Assembly: GCF_019038395.1 (NCBI RefSeq)
Contig: NZ_JAGFXZ010000031.1
Span: 1 to 34,274, forward strand
From: Acinetobacter sp. BY419
GTDB lineage: Bacteria > Pseudomonadota > Gammaproteobacteria > Pseudomonadales > Moraxellaceae
Direction: 5' to 3'
Length of the DNA stretch: 34,274 nt
The number at the start of each line of letters is the position of its first letter. The first letter of the stretch is position 1. The position numbers and the translations under genes are program-made. The notes under the pieces were generated by a model. The model did no database searches, was not told where the DNA came from, and worked only from the letters and a program-made list of their open reading frames with translations. This document shows, piece after piece, positions 24,709 through 32,769 of this stretch.

Positions 24709-24975
24709 ATGTCCAAAGCAATGATTACCCTTGGTACAGAGACCAGTCATGGCGGTATGGTGACCGAATGCGCCCCCTGTTTTTTGATTAATGGCATTGC
24801 CGTGCATTTAAATGGCATGAAGCATTATTGTCCCAAATGCCAGACGATGGTTACCGCGATCGCCAGTGATCTTTCTACTACTGTCCAAGGAAGAGCCATA
24901 GTCATCGCGGGGGATAAGGCCAGTTGCGGAGCGACTTTTTTACCGATGCAACATCTGACTGTATCTCAGAAATAA
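24709..24975 (+). CDS. Small PAAR-like protein with CxxC pairs
   Basis: An 88-residue protein with the PAAR pattern: an early T-S-H-G-G, a repeated beta-strand core, and VIAGDKASCGATFLP near the end. PAAR proteins form the sharp tip on the VgrG spike of type VI secretion systems and bind one metal ion. Unusually there are two CxxC pairs, C21/C24 and C41/C44, plus a further cysteine near 70, beyond the typical three-histidine, one-cysteine site. No VgrG, Hcp or effector is adjacent, so it is an orphan; it may serve a T6SS encoded elsewhere. There is no C-terminal toxin domain. Confidence 0.7.
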   Translation: MSKAMITLGTETSHGGMVTECAPCFLINGIAVHLNGMKHYCPKCQTMVTAIASDLSTTVQGRAIVIAGDKASCGATFLPMQHLTVSQK

Positions 24976-25112
24976 GCCGTAAATTCTGAAAAGATACAGA
25001 GAAATGACTTTGAGGTCACGGTTTGAGCATTTTTGCACTCCCGAATCAATGAACAGAGTATTAAGATCCCTCATACGATTTCAGGATGAATACGCGCTGC
25101 GTTTAAAAAATA

Positions 25113-25913
25113 ATGAAACAAGCTCTACATTTTACCCATGCCAATGGCATCCCTGCGACAACTTATCAGAAGTTTCTGGACTGTTTCCAGCCAGAATATG
25201 AGGTCAAAGCGATTCCCGTGATTGGCATGAATCCGCAATATCCGATTACGCGAGACTGGCGTTATCTGGTCGATGAAGTCATTGCAGATATCGAGCAGCA
25301 ATTTCCTCAGCAGCAGGTGATTGGCTTAGGGCACTCCTTTGGCGGTCTGGTGACCCTGATGGCGGCATATCGACGTCCAGAACTATTTTCCAAGCTGCTG
25401 ATTATGGACCCACCGTTCATTATTGGGAAAAATAGCGCCATGTATGAACTGATTAAAAAGCTAAACCTAAAAAGTGTCGATCGCTATACACCAGCAGGAT
25501 TGACACTAAAACGCAAGGATCATTGGCCATCGAAACAGGCCGCTATTGAAGCACTTCGCTTTAACCGGCTATTTAAAAATTTTGATGATCAGTGTTTTAC
25601 TGATTATATCGAGAGTGGCATTCGGCCAGAACCTGAACGCGGCGGAGTCACTTTAACTATTCCCAAACAGGTGGAAGCAGAGATCTTCCGGACTGTACCA
25701 GCCTGGTGGTGGAGAACGCCACGACGACCGCCTGAAGTGCCGATTCATCTGATCACTGCGCAGCAGAGTCAGTTTTATCAGCAGGGCTTGCCACAAGGCA
25801 TGCAGAAGATTTATCAGATCGATTATTCAGTGGTTGAGGGCGGGCATATGTTCCCGCTTGAGCATCCGGAAGCCACTGCAAAGGCGGTCAAAGCCCAACT
25901 TGCACTTTTGTAA
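25113..25913 (+). CDS. Alpha/beta hydrolase
   Basis: A 266-residue alpha/beta-hydrolase fold enzyme. The oxyanion-hole region H-A-N-G-I-P is near residue 9, the nucleophile elbow is G-H-S-F-G-G near 78 (catalytic serine), and the catalytic histidine is in VEGGHMFPLEHP near 247. The acid is probably in the LITAQQS region or nearby. No lipase- or haloalkane-type markers are visible, so the substrate is open. It has no signal peptide, so it is cytoplasmic. The ATG at 25113 has only a weak ribosome binding site. It converges with the fabR-like gene across a bidirectional terminator. Confidence 0.85.
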   Translation: MKQALHFTHANGIPATTYQKFLDCFQPEYEVKAIPVIGMNPQYPITRDWRYLVDEVIADIEQQFPQQQVIGLGHSFGGLVTLMAAYRRPELFSKLLIMDPPFIIGKNSAMYELIKKLNLKSVDRYTPAGLTLKRKDHWPSKQAAIEALRFNRLFKNFDDQCFTDYIESGIRPEPERGGVTLTIPKQVEAEIFRTVPAWWWRTPRRPPEVPIHLITAQQSQFYQQGLPQGMQKIYQIDYSVVEGGHMFPLEHPEATAKAVKAQLALL

Positions 25914-25920
25914 AGGTCAT

Positions 25921-25950
25921 AAAAAAGAGACGTTTAGTACGTCTCTTTTA
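25921..25950. terminator. Bidirectional terminator between convergent genes
   Basis: aaaagagacg-tttagta-cgtctctttt hairpin with A and T runs, serving the hydrolase (plus) and the fabR-like gene (minus). Confidence 0.9.
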
Positions 25951-25974
25951 TACAATTTCATGCAAATCGGAAAA

Positions 25975-26682
25975 TTAACGTAGCTGGGAGTCTTCCAGAT
26001 GACGCGCACCTTCCAGAATCATCCGAATCATGATCATGGTCTGTTCGGCAATTTCTTTTCGGTCTTCAGCAGGCATGTCAATGACATTGGCCCCCATGTT
26101 GAACACCAGTTGGGTAATCGCTTTAGCCACTATGTCAGCATTTAACAACTTTTTATTATTCAGACGTTCCAGACGAACCAAGTCATCTTGGAGTTCCTGC
26201 TGAAAATAATGCAACTGACGTTCTACTGCCTGTTTATAAGACTTGGAGCCGGTATAGCCTTCACGTAATAACAGGCTCAGATTGCCTTCATCGGCATCTA
26301 GCTGGGCAATAAAAATTTCTACAGAGCTACGGATGATGCTGTTCTGACGGGAAGCCTGCAGGCGTGCCTCGTTCAAAATCTGCCGCAATACAATCCCGGC
26401 ACGATCAATCAGCTCAATCGCCAGTTCATCAATATCTTTAAAATGACGATAGAAGCTGTTTGGTGCAATACCGGCTTCACGTGCCACTTCACGCAGACTT
26501 AAAGAAGAAATACTTTTTTGTGGTCCAATCAGATTCAATGCAGCCTGAAACAGTTCTTCCTTGGTAATGGTAGCCTTGCGACCGACACTACGTACGATAA
26601 TCGGCTCATCAATGCTTTTCGATTGTAATAAAGATGCATCACTGCTTATTTTCATTGAAGGCTCGTTCATCGATAGGTTCAT
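25975..26682 (-). CDS. fabR: TetR-family repressor of unsaturated fatty acid synthesis (FabR-like)
   Basis: A 235-residue TetR-family regulator. The DNA-binding helix-turn-helix is [20 protein letters not shown] followed by [12 protein letters not shown], which is very close to E. coli FabR ([20 protein letters not shown]); the Pseudomonas DesT belongs to the same group. Such proteins sense unsaturated/saturated acyl-CoA or acyl-ACP and repress desaturase or fabA/fabB genes. It is divergent from a ferredoxin reductase and a desaturase, the expected targets. A Shine-Dalgarno aaaggt sits before the ATG at 26682. An AT-rich palindrome lies in the shared intergenic region and could be the operator. 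Confidence 0.88.
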   Translation of the reverse strand: [235 protein letters not shown]

Positions 26683-26744
26683 GCATGACCTTTTATTATA
26701 ACCGAGCTAGTCAAGCTTGTGAAATGAATAGAAACAATACAACT

Positions 26745-26764
26745 GTATATACAAATATATATAC
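26745..26764. promoter_or_regulatory. Candidate FabR/DesT-like operator
   Basis: gtatata (26745-26751) and tatatac (26758-26764) with a 6-bp spacer, between the divergent fabR and reductase genes and about 40 bp before the reductase start. It differs from the published GC-containing DesT site, so assignment is by position and symmetry only. Confidence 0.4.
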
Positions 26765-26806
26765 ATCTGTATAATAATTAAAAACCTCAAGGTGATGTCG
26801 ATAACG

Positions 26807-27871
26807 ATGTATGTACTCCAAAAACTTAAAACGCCGTTGAATGCACTGTCGGACAGTGTTGTTGATCAGCATGCGATTAATTTCTGGATTCAGAAACTCA
26901 ATCCTATATGGTCGTTGAATCAGCCATTAGGCAAGATCGTGCATAAAGAAAATGCAGCACAGGATATGCTGAGTCTGAAAATTCAGGTAAATCGCTTATT
27001 TAAGTTTGGCGAAGCGGGGCAGCATCATCCGGTCTATGTCGTGGTGAATGGCATTCGCTATGAACGTAGTTATAGTTTGACCCGTGTAGATGCGCAGCAT
27101 GTTTTATTGACCGTGAAAAAAGTCAATGCTGGCAAGGTCAGCACCTGGTTAGCAGAACAGGCGCAAGTGGGTGACGTGATCGAATTTGGTCAGCCTTATG
27201 GGGATATGACTTTACCTGTGCAGCCGAGCCCACTGATTCTGCTAGCTGCAGGTAGCGGTATTACCCCAATGCTCAGCATGTTAGAAAGCATGAGTAAAAA
27301 TGGGGAGTTATCTGCATCGGTGAGCCTGTGGTACTGGGTCAAGAAAGATCAGGATGCAGCATTTAAAGCGCGTTTTGAAGAGCTTGCTCAGAAACATGCA
27401 AACTTTTCATTTCATGTTTATGCGACTCAAGAACAACCGGCTGCTGCGCGTCTGGATGGGACCTATCTGACAGAACTGCAAAATCTGGAAAATAGCATCG
27501 TGTATTGCTGTGGTCCTTCCGGTTTTGTGTCGAAAGCTGAGCAGCTTTTTGCTCATGCAAAACAGTTTAAGGGTGAAGCCTTTAGCATGAGTTTGGCGGA
27601 TCAATCGGATACCGGCTTTATTAATGTCACCCTGACCCAGTCGAAAAAAATTGTCAGTATTCCAAAGGGCCAGTCCATTCTGGTGAGTCTGGAACAGCAA
27701 AATATTAAACCAACCCATGGTTGCCGTATGGGCATTTGTAATAAATGTGCCTGCAATAAAGTGGAAGGTTCGACCAAGAATTTGGTAAACGGCGCACAAA
27801 ATACCGAGCCAGGTAATCTGCTCAAAATTTGTGTTAACTCAGCGCAGACTGACCTCGTCATCGACTTATAA
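26807..27871 (+). CDS. Ferredoxin reductase (FAD/NAD domain with C-terminal 2Fe-2S)
   Basis: Likely electron donor for the adjacent acyl desaturase, like DesC in Pseudomonas. Layout: FAD-binding barrel (RYERSYSLTR near residue 85), NAD(P)-binding domain (LLAAGSGITPMLSML near 145, VYCCGPSGFV near 230) and a plant-type 2Fe-2S domain at the C-terminus. Counted from the upstream GTG at 26792 the cluster cysteines are C311, C316, C319 and C347 (CX4CX2CX27C); subtract five for the start given here. The ATG at 26807 is preferred because aaggtga lies about 11 nt upstream; the GTG and ATG at 26792/26795 overlap that site. The desaturase gene starts 14 bp after the stop, so the pair forms an operon. 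Confidence 0.88.
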   Translation: MYVLQKLKTPLNALSDSVVDQHAINFWIQKLNPIWSLNQPLGKIVHKENAAQDMLSLKIQVNRLFKFGEAGQHHPVYVVVNGIRYERSYSLTRVDAQHVLLTVKKVNAGKVSTWLAEQAQVGDVIEFGQPYGDMTLPVQPSPLILLAAGSGITPMLSMLESMSKNGELSASVSLWYWVKKDQDAAFKARFEELAQKHANFSFHVYATQEQPAAARLDGTYLTELQNLENSIVYCCGPSGFVSKAEQLFAHAKQFKGEAFSMSLADQSDTGFINVTLTQSKKIVSIPKGQSILVSLEQQNIKPTHGCRMGICNKCACNKVEGSTKNLVNGAQNTEPGNLLKICVNSAQTDLVIDL

Positions 27872-27885
27872 GCGAGTTTTATCCT

Positions 27886-28980
27886 ATGAATATGCCAGTA
27901 AAATTACAGTATTTTAAAAACCCCAAAAACCGTGAATTAACCCAGTTTGAACTTGATGAACTTGCACGTGAACTTGATGCGATCAAGCAGGAAGTGCTGG
28001 ATGATCTGGGGGAAAAAGATGCCAAATATATCCGTCGTGTTTACTCAACCATCCGTTACTCATCGATTGCCGGTCGCGCCTTATTGTTTGCAGGCTGGTT
28101 CCCGCCAGCATGGTTGCTAGGCACAGGCCTCTTGGGTTTTGCTAAAATCATGGAAAACATGGAACTGGGTCATAATGTCATGCACGGTCAATATGACTGG
28201 ATGAATGATCCTAAAATGAATGGCCAGACTTATGAGTGGGATATCGTAGGGACTGCAGATAACTGGCGTCAAACGCATAACTTTAAACATCATACTTATA
28301 CCAATATCAAGGGTATGGACGATGACATCGGTTATGGGCTATTACGCCTGTTCCCAGAACAGCGCTGGAAACCGGGTTATTTATTACAACCGGTTTATGC
28401 CGTGCCATTTTGTTTGTTGTTCCAATGGGGCGTAGCAATTCAGAATCTTGAATTGGGTAAATACTTCAAAGGTCGCAAAAGCAAAGAGCAGACCAAAGAA
28501 GAATGGCGTCCAATGCAGAACAAAATCGGTAAACAGCTGTTTAAAGATTATGTATTTTTCCCACTAATCGCGGGTCCTGCTGCATTACCTGTGTTGACTG
28601 GTAATATGGTGGCCAATGGTCTGCGTAATATCTGGACGTTCAGTATTATTTTCTGTGGCCACTTTACCAAAGATGTAGAAGTGTTCCCGAAATCGGTACT
28701 GCAAAATGAAAGTCGTGGTCACTGGTATATGCGCCAAATCCGTGGTTCATCAAACCTGACCGGTTCTGAAGCGTTCCATATCTTGACGGGTCATTTAAGT
28801 CACCAGATTGAACATCATTTGTACCCTGATGTGCCTGCACGTCGCTATCGTCAAATGGCGCCAAAGGTTCAGGCTGTTTGTGAAAAATATGGTTTGAACT
28901 ATAACAATGCCAGTCTGGTAAAACAGTATGGCAGCGTGATCAAACGTATAGTGAAATATGCATTTCCGTTTAAGAAATAG
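27886..28980 (+). CDS. Acyl-lipid/acyl-CoA fatty acid desaturase
   Basis: A 364-residue integral membrane di-iron desaturase that introduces a double bond into saturated acyl chains, like DesB of Pseudomonas. All three histidine boxes are present: H-N-V-M-H (H96, H100), H-N-F-K-H-H (H131, H135, H136) and H-Q-I-E-H-H (H306, H310, H311). Hydrophobic pairs around residues 62-90 and 225-260 are the expected membrane spans. It is the second gene of the reductase-desaturase operon under the FabR-like regulator, and ends in a strong terminator. Regiospecificity cannot be read from sequence; delta-9 is the family default. Confidence 0.93.
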   Translation: MNMPVKLQYFKNPKNRELTQFELDELARELDAIKQEVLDDLGEKDAKYIRRVYSTIRYSSIAGRALLFAGWFPPAWLLGTGLLGFAKIMENMELGHNVMHGQYDWMNDPKMNGQTYEWDIVGTADNWRQTHNFKHHTYTNIKGMDDDIGYGLLRLFPEQRWKPGYLLQPVYAVPFCLLFQWGVAIQNLELGKYFKGRKSKEQTKEEWRPMQNKIGKQLFKDYVFFPLIAGPAALPVLTGNMVANGLRNIWTFSIIFCGHFTKDVEVFPKSVLQNESRGHWYMRQIRGSSNLTGSEAFHILTGHLSHQIEHHLYPDVPARRYRQMAPKVQAVCEKYGLNYNNASLVKQYGSVIKRIVKYAFPFKK

Positions 28981-28992
28981 TTTTTCCTAAAT

Positions 28993-29024
28993 AAAAAAAC
29001 CACTTCAAATGAAGTGGTTTTTTT
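28993..29024 (+). terminator. Intrinsic terminator of the desaturase operon
   Basis: aaccacttc-aaat-gaagtggtt hairpin followed by T7. Confidence 0.92.
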
Positions 29025-29173
29025 ATAAGTGAAGTTTATAATTCAGAAAGGCAAGGTCCTGATTGCAAAGCTATAAAATATGATTTGAAGGTGTAAGTTA
29101 AGAACAGTTAATCTGTCGTTGATATAGGGTCTAAAGATTTTTATTAGATCCACCAGATAAAGCAGGGGAAGAT

Positions 29174-29827
29174 CTAATATGGCATCGAACTGGATGAGAT
29201 ATTAATTTTCGGAAGCTGTTTATCTCGTCCTTCGAGATAGCAGTGATGCGCCAAACTCAGCATCTCCTTATCTTCATCACTATTCCCGTAAGCATAAATT
29301 TCAGCATAATCTTGCAGTTTATATTTTTCTAATATTCTAAGTTTCTTTTGCTGATTGCTACAGTCAGGCGTTTGATAAAACCCTGTTATTTCTCCGGCTT
29401 TAATTTCAACCTCACTACAGATTAAATCGATATTTAAATAGGTACACACCGGTTTTAAATATAAATCTAGAGAGGCAGAAACAAGTACTACCTCATGACC
29501 AAGTTGCTGATGTTGTCTGAGCTGATCTAATAGTTTCGAATTTAACTTGAGCATGAGTTGTTGTGCATAGTCCTGAGCCAATTGCAGAATTTCCTCTGCA
29601 TCACTTTCTTTGAACATGCTGGCATATAGCTTGGGGCGCATGCGATGCGCTGGGTAGAGTTTTAAATAATACGCCTGAATCCACGGCAAAATCTGAATGC
29701 CACGCTTAACAATATGCCGTTTTCTCAAGGCATAAAAAATGAACCCGGTAAAGCTATCATGTGGATACAGGGTGCCATCAAAATCAAATAAGACTAGAGT
29801 TTTATATTTTTGATCTTGCGCATGCAT
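29174..29827 (-). CDS. HAD-superfamily (IB) phosphatase
   Basis: A 217-residue HAD phosphatase of subclass IB, the phosphoserine-phosphatase-like group. Motif I is D15-F-D17-G-T (nucleophile and acid/base aspartates), motif II the serine in VSASLDLY, and motif IV Y-G-N-S-D-E-D-K-E-M. The substrate is unknown; a PgpC/YfhB-like phospholipid phosphatase and a PSP-like enzyme are both possible. Its start codon (29827) lies 34 bp inside the upstream DUF1615 gene in another frame, so the two are probably translationally coupled and one transcript. An 8-bp inverted repeat attagatc/gatctaat (29143-29178) at the end of the gene has no T run and is not a clear terminator. Confidence 0.87.
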   Translation of the reverse strand: MHAQDQKYKTLVLFDFDGTLYPHDSFTGFIFYALRKRHIVKRGIQILPWIQAYYLKLYPAHRMRPKLYASMFKESDAEEILQLAQDYAQQLMLKLNSKLLDQLRQHQQLGHEVVLVSASLDLYLKPVCTYLNIDLICSEVEIKAGEITGFYQTPDCSNQQKKLRILEKYKLQDYAEIYAYGNSDEDKEMLSLAHHCYLEGRDKQLPKINISSSSMPY

Positions 29828-31002
29828 GTTTGATAGCGACCATCGACACGGGTAGCAAACCAGTTGGTATTATAATCACGACTCAATTTTGGCCCGGAAA
29901 TGACCACTTCAGGCATGATCGAATAGATAGGATCTTTGTCTACTTTTTCCTGAAAGAGTTTGCTAACGCCACGATAGGTCATGGTATCTTCAAAATCTTG
30001 CTCTTTTTCTTTCTTTAAATCAGCGCGGATTTGACGCTCAGTGATAATAAAATTATTTTTGGCAAAGACACTGATCAATTCACGCTCGGATTGACTCTTC
30101 TGCGAACGGATCGCGCCATCTTTGGTGTATAGCAATAAATCGCCATCCAGATCAAGTTCGGCTTCAGTTAACTCATTTAACATGCTCTGAAAAGCAGCAT
30201 TTCGGCTGGAATACATGCCGGAATTATAGTCTGCAAAACGGTAAATCGGCTTATCATAATCGGCCGGGTACATCATCAGGCGATGAATACCATAATACAA
30301 ACCGCCATACTGACTGTAGAGATCGGTACGCAGTTCGGCAATATTGCCACCCTGACGTTTATGCTCTTTAGCGTAGCTGATATGTACCTGCATTGAACCC
30401 AAGGTGGTAATTGGATTCATTTTCTCGCCAATATTCTGGCCGACCAGTTTGGCAGCACCGGTAAGTGCACTGACATGATAATGCTTCGACATATAGTCAA
30501 ATATTTCACGGTATAATTCATCGAGTTCCCGTTCTGTTTTGACCCGACGCATCTGGCTCAGGTAATTGTCTTCAGGACTCGGATGGTTTTTGAGAACTTC
30601 CTGGAAATATCCTGCAACTGTTCCACCAATTGCCTGACCGAGTTTGTCTTTGAATTTTTCGTCGAGACGGCCTTGTACTTCCTTAACGGCCTTTTCACCC
30701 AAACCCGGGACAGTAGGATCTGCAACAAAGTTTGATTCCTGATCAACCACTGCCACAATGGTGCAGACATTTTCCTTGGTCTGAGGAATGCCAAGCTGTT
30801 CAGTAATATCGTAAATATCTTGTGCCCAGGACTCACGCTGATTTACCCGACCAGGAATGGCCTTGCGAATATGTTCAACTTCAAGTGTAGGTTCATCATT
30901 TTTTGACCACCATGAACCGTTGCCACAACCGGCAAGACCCAGAGAAAGTGCAAGTACAGACAATGACTTAAAAGAAAAACAATCAGCAAAAGTTTTATTC
31001 AT
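29794..31002 (-). CDS. DUF1615 lipoprotein with lytic-transglycosylase-like motifs
   Basis: A 402-residue outer-membrane lipoprotein: signal peptide with lipobox L-A-G-C26, then a periplasmic domain. It belongs to the DUF1615 family. Three short blocks look like those of the lysozyme-like (Slt) fold: V-D-Q-E89-S-N-F, G202-S-M-Q205 and A-D-Y-N260-S-G, in the same order as the catalytic glutamate, G-L-M-Q and A-Y-N-A-G of transglycosylases. The family itself is formally uncharacterised as far as I know, so peptidoglycan cleavage is inference. Upstream of the HAD gene with a 34-bp overlap. Start is the ATG at 31002. Confidence 0.85.
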   Translation of the reverse strand: MNKTFADCFSFKSLSVLALSLGLAGCGNGSWWSKNDEPTLEVEHIRKAIPGRVNQRESWAQDIYDITEQLGIPQTKENVCTIVAVVDQESNFVADPTVPGLGEKAVKEVQGRLDEKFKDKLGQAIGGTVAGYFQEVLKNHPSPEDNYLSQMRRVKTERELDELYREIFDYMSKHYHVSALTGAAKLVGQNIGEKMNPITTLGSMQVHISYAKEHKRQGGNIAELRTDLYSQYGGLYYGIHRLMMYPADYDKPIYRFADYNSGMYSSRNAAFQSMLNELTEAELDLDGDLLLYTKDGAIRSQKSQSERELISVFAKNNFIITERQIRADLKKEKEQDFEDTMTYRGVSKLFQEKVDKDPIYSIMPEVVISGPKLSRDYNTNWFATRVDGRYQTCMRKIKNIKL

Positions 31003-31370
31003 GGTGTCTTAAATTAGTTGAACAGATGAGCGAATAAGGCAGATGCAGTATACTATGCCCATCAAAAAAGTGATGAAATTATATGTATATTGCACCATAT
31101 CAACTGTCAAAAAAAATGGTTGTCGCTTCCTGGGCAGGTGGGGTGGATGAATTATAAAATATCATAAAAATTATTATTAATTAGGTGCTTATTTTATATC
31201 TGCAAGGTGCAAATTAGATGCCACCATTTAGTAGTTAATCAATAATTTAGCAATCAATGATTCATTGTCACCCGATCTTTTTTAGACTCTTTTTATATTG
31301 CTTTCAGGCAGAATGCCACATCACTTAGATAAACATCAAAAGGAGAGTTGCTCTCATTATGAAATCTCCT
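31003..31370. other. Intergenic region upstream of the DUF1615 gene
   Basis: AT-rich, no gene seen. It contains a perfect TATACT box on the minus strand (31048-31053) without a matching -35, and an 8-bp inverted repeat (aaaggaga/tctccttt, 31339-31372) that may end the fragment gene at 31371. Confidence 0.35.
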
Positions 31371-31517
31371 TTAAATTAAACTTTGCTTAACTGATTCTGG
31401 TGAAACAAACACATCTTTAAAAGCTTGATCAAAACTACCGCTTTTAATTAATTGATCCATAAGATTTACTCGCTCATCGATATAACTAGAACGGGGATAG
31501 TGAGAAAAAGATTTATT
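31371..31517 (-). pseudogene. C-terminal gene fragment next to IS982
   Basis: An open frame of 48 codons without a start codon, ending at TAA 31371, with normal-looking amino acid content (PRSSYIDERVNLMDQLIKSG, then SFDQAFKDVFVSP). An in-frame stop lies at 31518-31520, 15 bp before the IS982 end. It looks like what is left of a gene cut off by the insertion. Identity unknown; chance open frame cannot be excluded. Confidence 0.3.
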
Positions 31518-31547
31518 TTAAATCTCTACCAATAACCCGAATCCTGC

Positions 31548-32417
31548 TTAAGCCAATGATTCCATAATTTGAATGGTTGGCTTATTTCGGTGGGTTAATT
31601 GATATGCACATAACGATGCGTAAATCCCACTTAGAAATCCACGAATGCTACGTGCTTTACTTGTCACTAAATTGTATTGTCCTTTTAATAAGCTGAATAA
31701 CGTTTCTATCTTATTACGTTGTTTTAAGTGATATTCATCTGATGCAGATAGTTGAATAGACCGCATATTTTTTCGATGATAGGTCATCAAATCAATACCT
31801 TGATCTTTTAACCTGGTTTTTAACTCTTGGCTGATATAGCCACGATCCGCATAAAGCTTTGCTTCTAAGCCTTCAACCAATTGCTCAACCATTTTTATGT
31901 CCGCAATATGCCCATTGGATAAAGCAGAGCTAACGATCTCACCAAATGGATTCATCGCAATATGTAATTTACAGCCATAAAACCAGCCCATTGAGCTTTT
32001 ACCACGAGATGCAATTTTAGCTAACGATTTATGACGTTGAATGCGCTGATGTTTACAGACAGGTAGCGTTGTTGAGTCAATCCATAAATATTGATTACAT
32101 TGACCTTTCATTATCGCCACATGTAAGGCATGGAGTGCCAATTGATGCATATTGATCAGATGAATCATCCGTTGGTAACAAGGTAAGCTTTTAAATAAAT
32201 GTCTTTTATCCTGCTTCAACCATGAGAAGAATGCTTTAAAATTATTGAAGTGAGAGCACTTATACCAAATAGCGATAAAGGTAATTTCTGAGATCGTTAG
32301 TTGTGCAGTTCGGATTCTTAAACAGTGCCTGCTTTGTTTGAGAAACTTCCAATAAGTTGCTTCAAATTTAAGAAAGAAATCATCAATTACGCCAAATAAT
32401 TCGGTACTATTAAACAT
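31548..32417 (-). CDS. IS982-family transposase
   Basis: A 289-residue DDE transposase from the ATG at 32417. This is the start matching the family N-terminus MFNSTELFGVIDDFFLKFE; the upstream in-frame ATG at 32453 would add 12 residues inside the regulatory hairpin. Catalytic residues: D in YLWIDSTTLPVC, D in LYADRGYIS and E in KIETLFSLLK. The basic linker (TYHRKNMR) and C-terminal helix (GFLSGIYASLCAYQL) are intact, so it appears full length and probably active. Confidence 0.93.
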   Translation of the reverse strand: MFNSTELFGVIDDFFLKFEATYWKFLKQSRHCLRIRTAQLTISEITFIAIWYKCSHFNNFKAFFSWLKQDKRHLFKSLPCYQRMIHLINMHQLALHALHVAIMKGQCNQYLWIDSTTLPVCKHQRIQRHKSLAKIASRGKSSMGWFYGCKLHIAMNPFGEIVSSALSNGHIADIKMVEQLVEGLEAKLYADRGYISQELKTRLKDQGIDLMTYHRKNMRSIQLSASDEYHLKQRNKIETLFSLLKGQYNLVTSKARSIRGFLSGIYASLCAYQLTHRNKPTIQIMESLA

Positions 32418-32418
32418 C

Positions 32419-32470
32419 AGGACTAGAGCTTTAGGTTTGGTGTGGTAACTCAACTGATGGCTCTAGTCCT
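32419..32470 (-). promoter_or_regulatory. 11-bp hairpin directly before the transposase start
   Basis: Perfect inverted repeat aggactagagc/gctctagtcct with a 30-bp loop, ending one base before the ATG. Ten of the 11 pairs are kept in the other, diverged copy (31-40/73-82). A hairpin here could block translation of read-through mRNA; that is inference. Confidence 0.55.
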
Positions 32471-32607
32471 CCTATTTTTCAAGTTAATTTCTTATTCGCG
32501 ATTCGGGCTAATTAAGTTTTTATAATAAGTTGATTTAACAAATATTAATTAAACTTTTGGCATATTTTACCACTAAAAATCACTTGAATAGTGTGTAAAA
32601 TAATCAA

Positions 32608-32692
32608 TAGAAACTGCTGTAGTTTCTGAATGACCTCCCAAGGTCCTTAGTTTATAAGCCCACTGTTTTTTTCCTTAAGTGGGCTTTTTTTT
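32608..32692 (+). ncRNA. Candidate small RNA with three hairpins
   Basis: Three consecutive hairpins: agaaact-gctgt-agtttct (32609-32627), gacct-ccca-aggtc (32632-32645) and a terminator aagcccact/agtgggctt (32656-32686) followed by T6 or more. No ORF is present. A weak TAAAAT box lies at 32596-32601. Family unknown. Confidence 0.45.
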
Positions 32693-32769
32693 GAAAAACT
32701 CTCATTAGGTTGAATTCGCCATAATTAAAAACACTCGAATTCGATAGATTAAAAAATAAGGAGATCTAC

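Larger units (their letters stand above)
31535..32508 (-). mobile_element. IS982-family insertion sequence, complete
   Basis: A 974-bp element with terminal repeats acccgaatcc (left) and gcccgaatcg (right, minus strand), allowing for the outer base. It contains one transposase gene on the minus strand. No clear target duplication was seen, so flanking DNA may have been rearranged. It is in the same orientation as the partial copy at 1-120. Confidence 0.88.

Noticed and set aside
24709..24975. Type VI secretion locus
   Set aside because: Only the small PAAR-like protein is present; no VgrG, Hcp, sheath or ATPase genes are seen.
1..32508. Composite transposon made by the two IS982 copies
   Set aside because: The interval holds essential core genes with normal core codon use, and the two copies differ by about 8%, so joint mobilisation is not supported.
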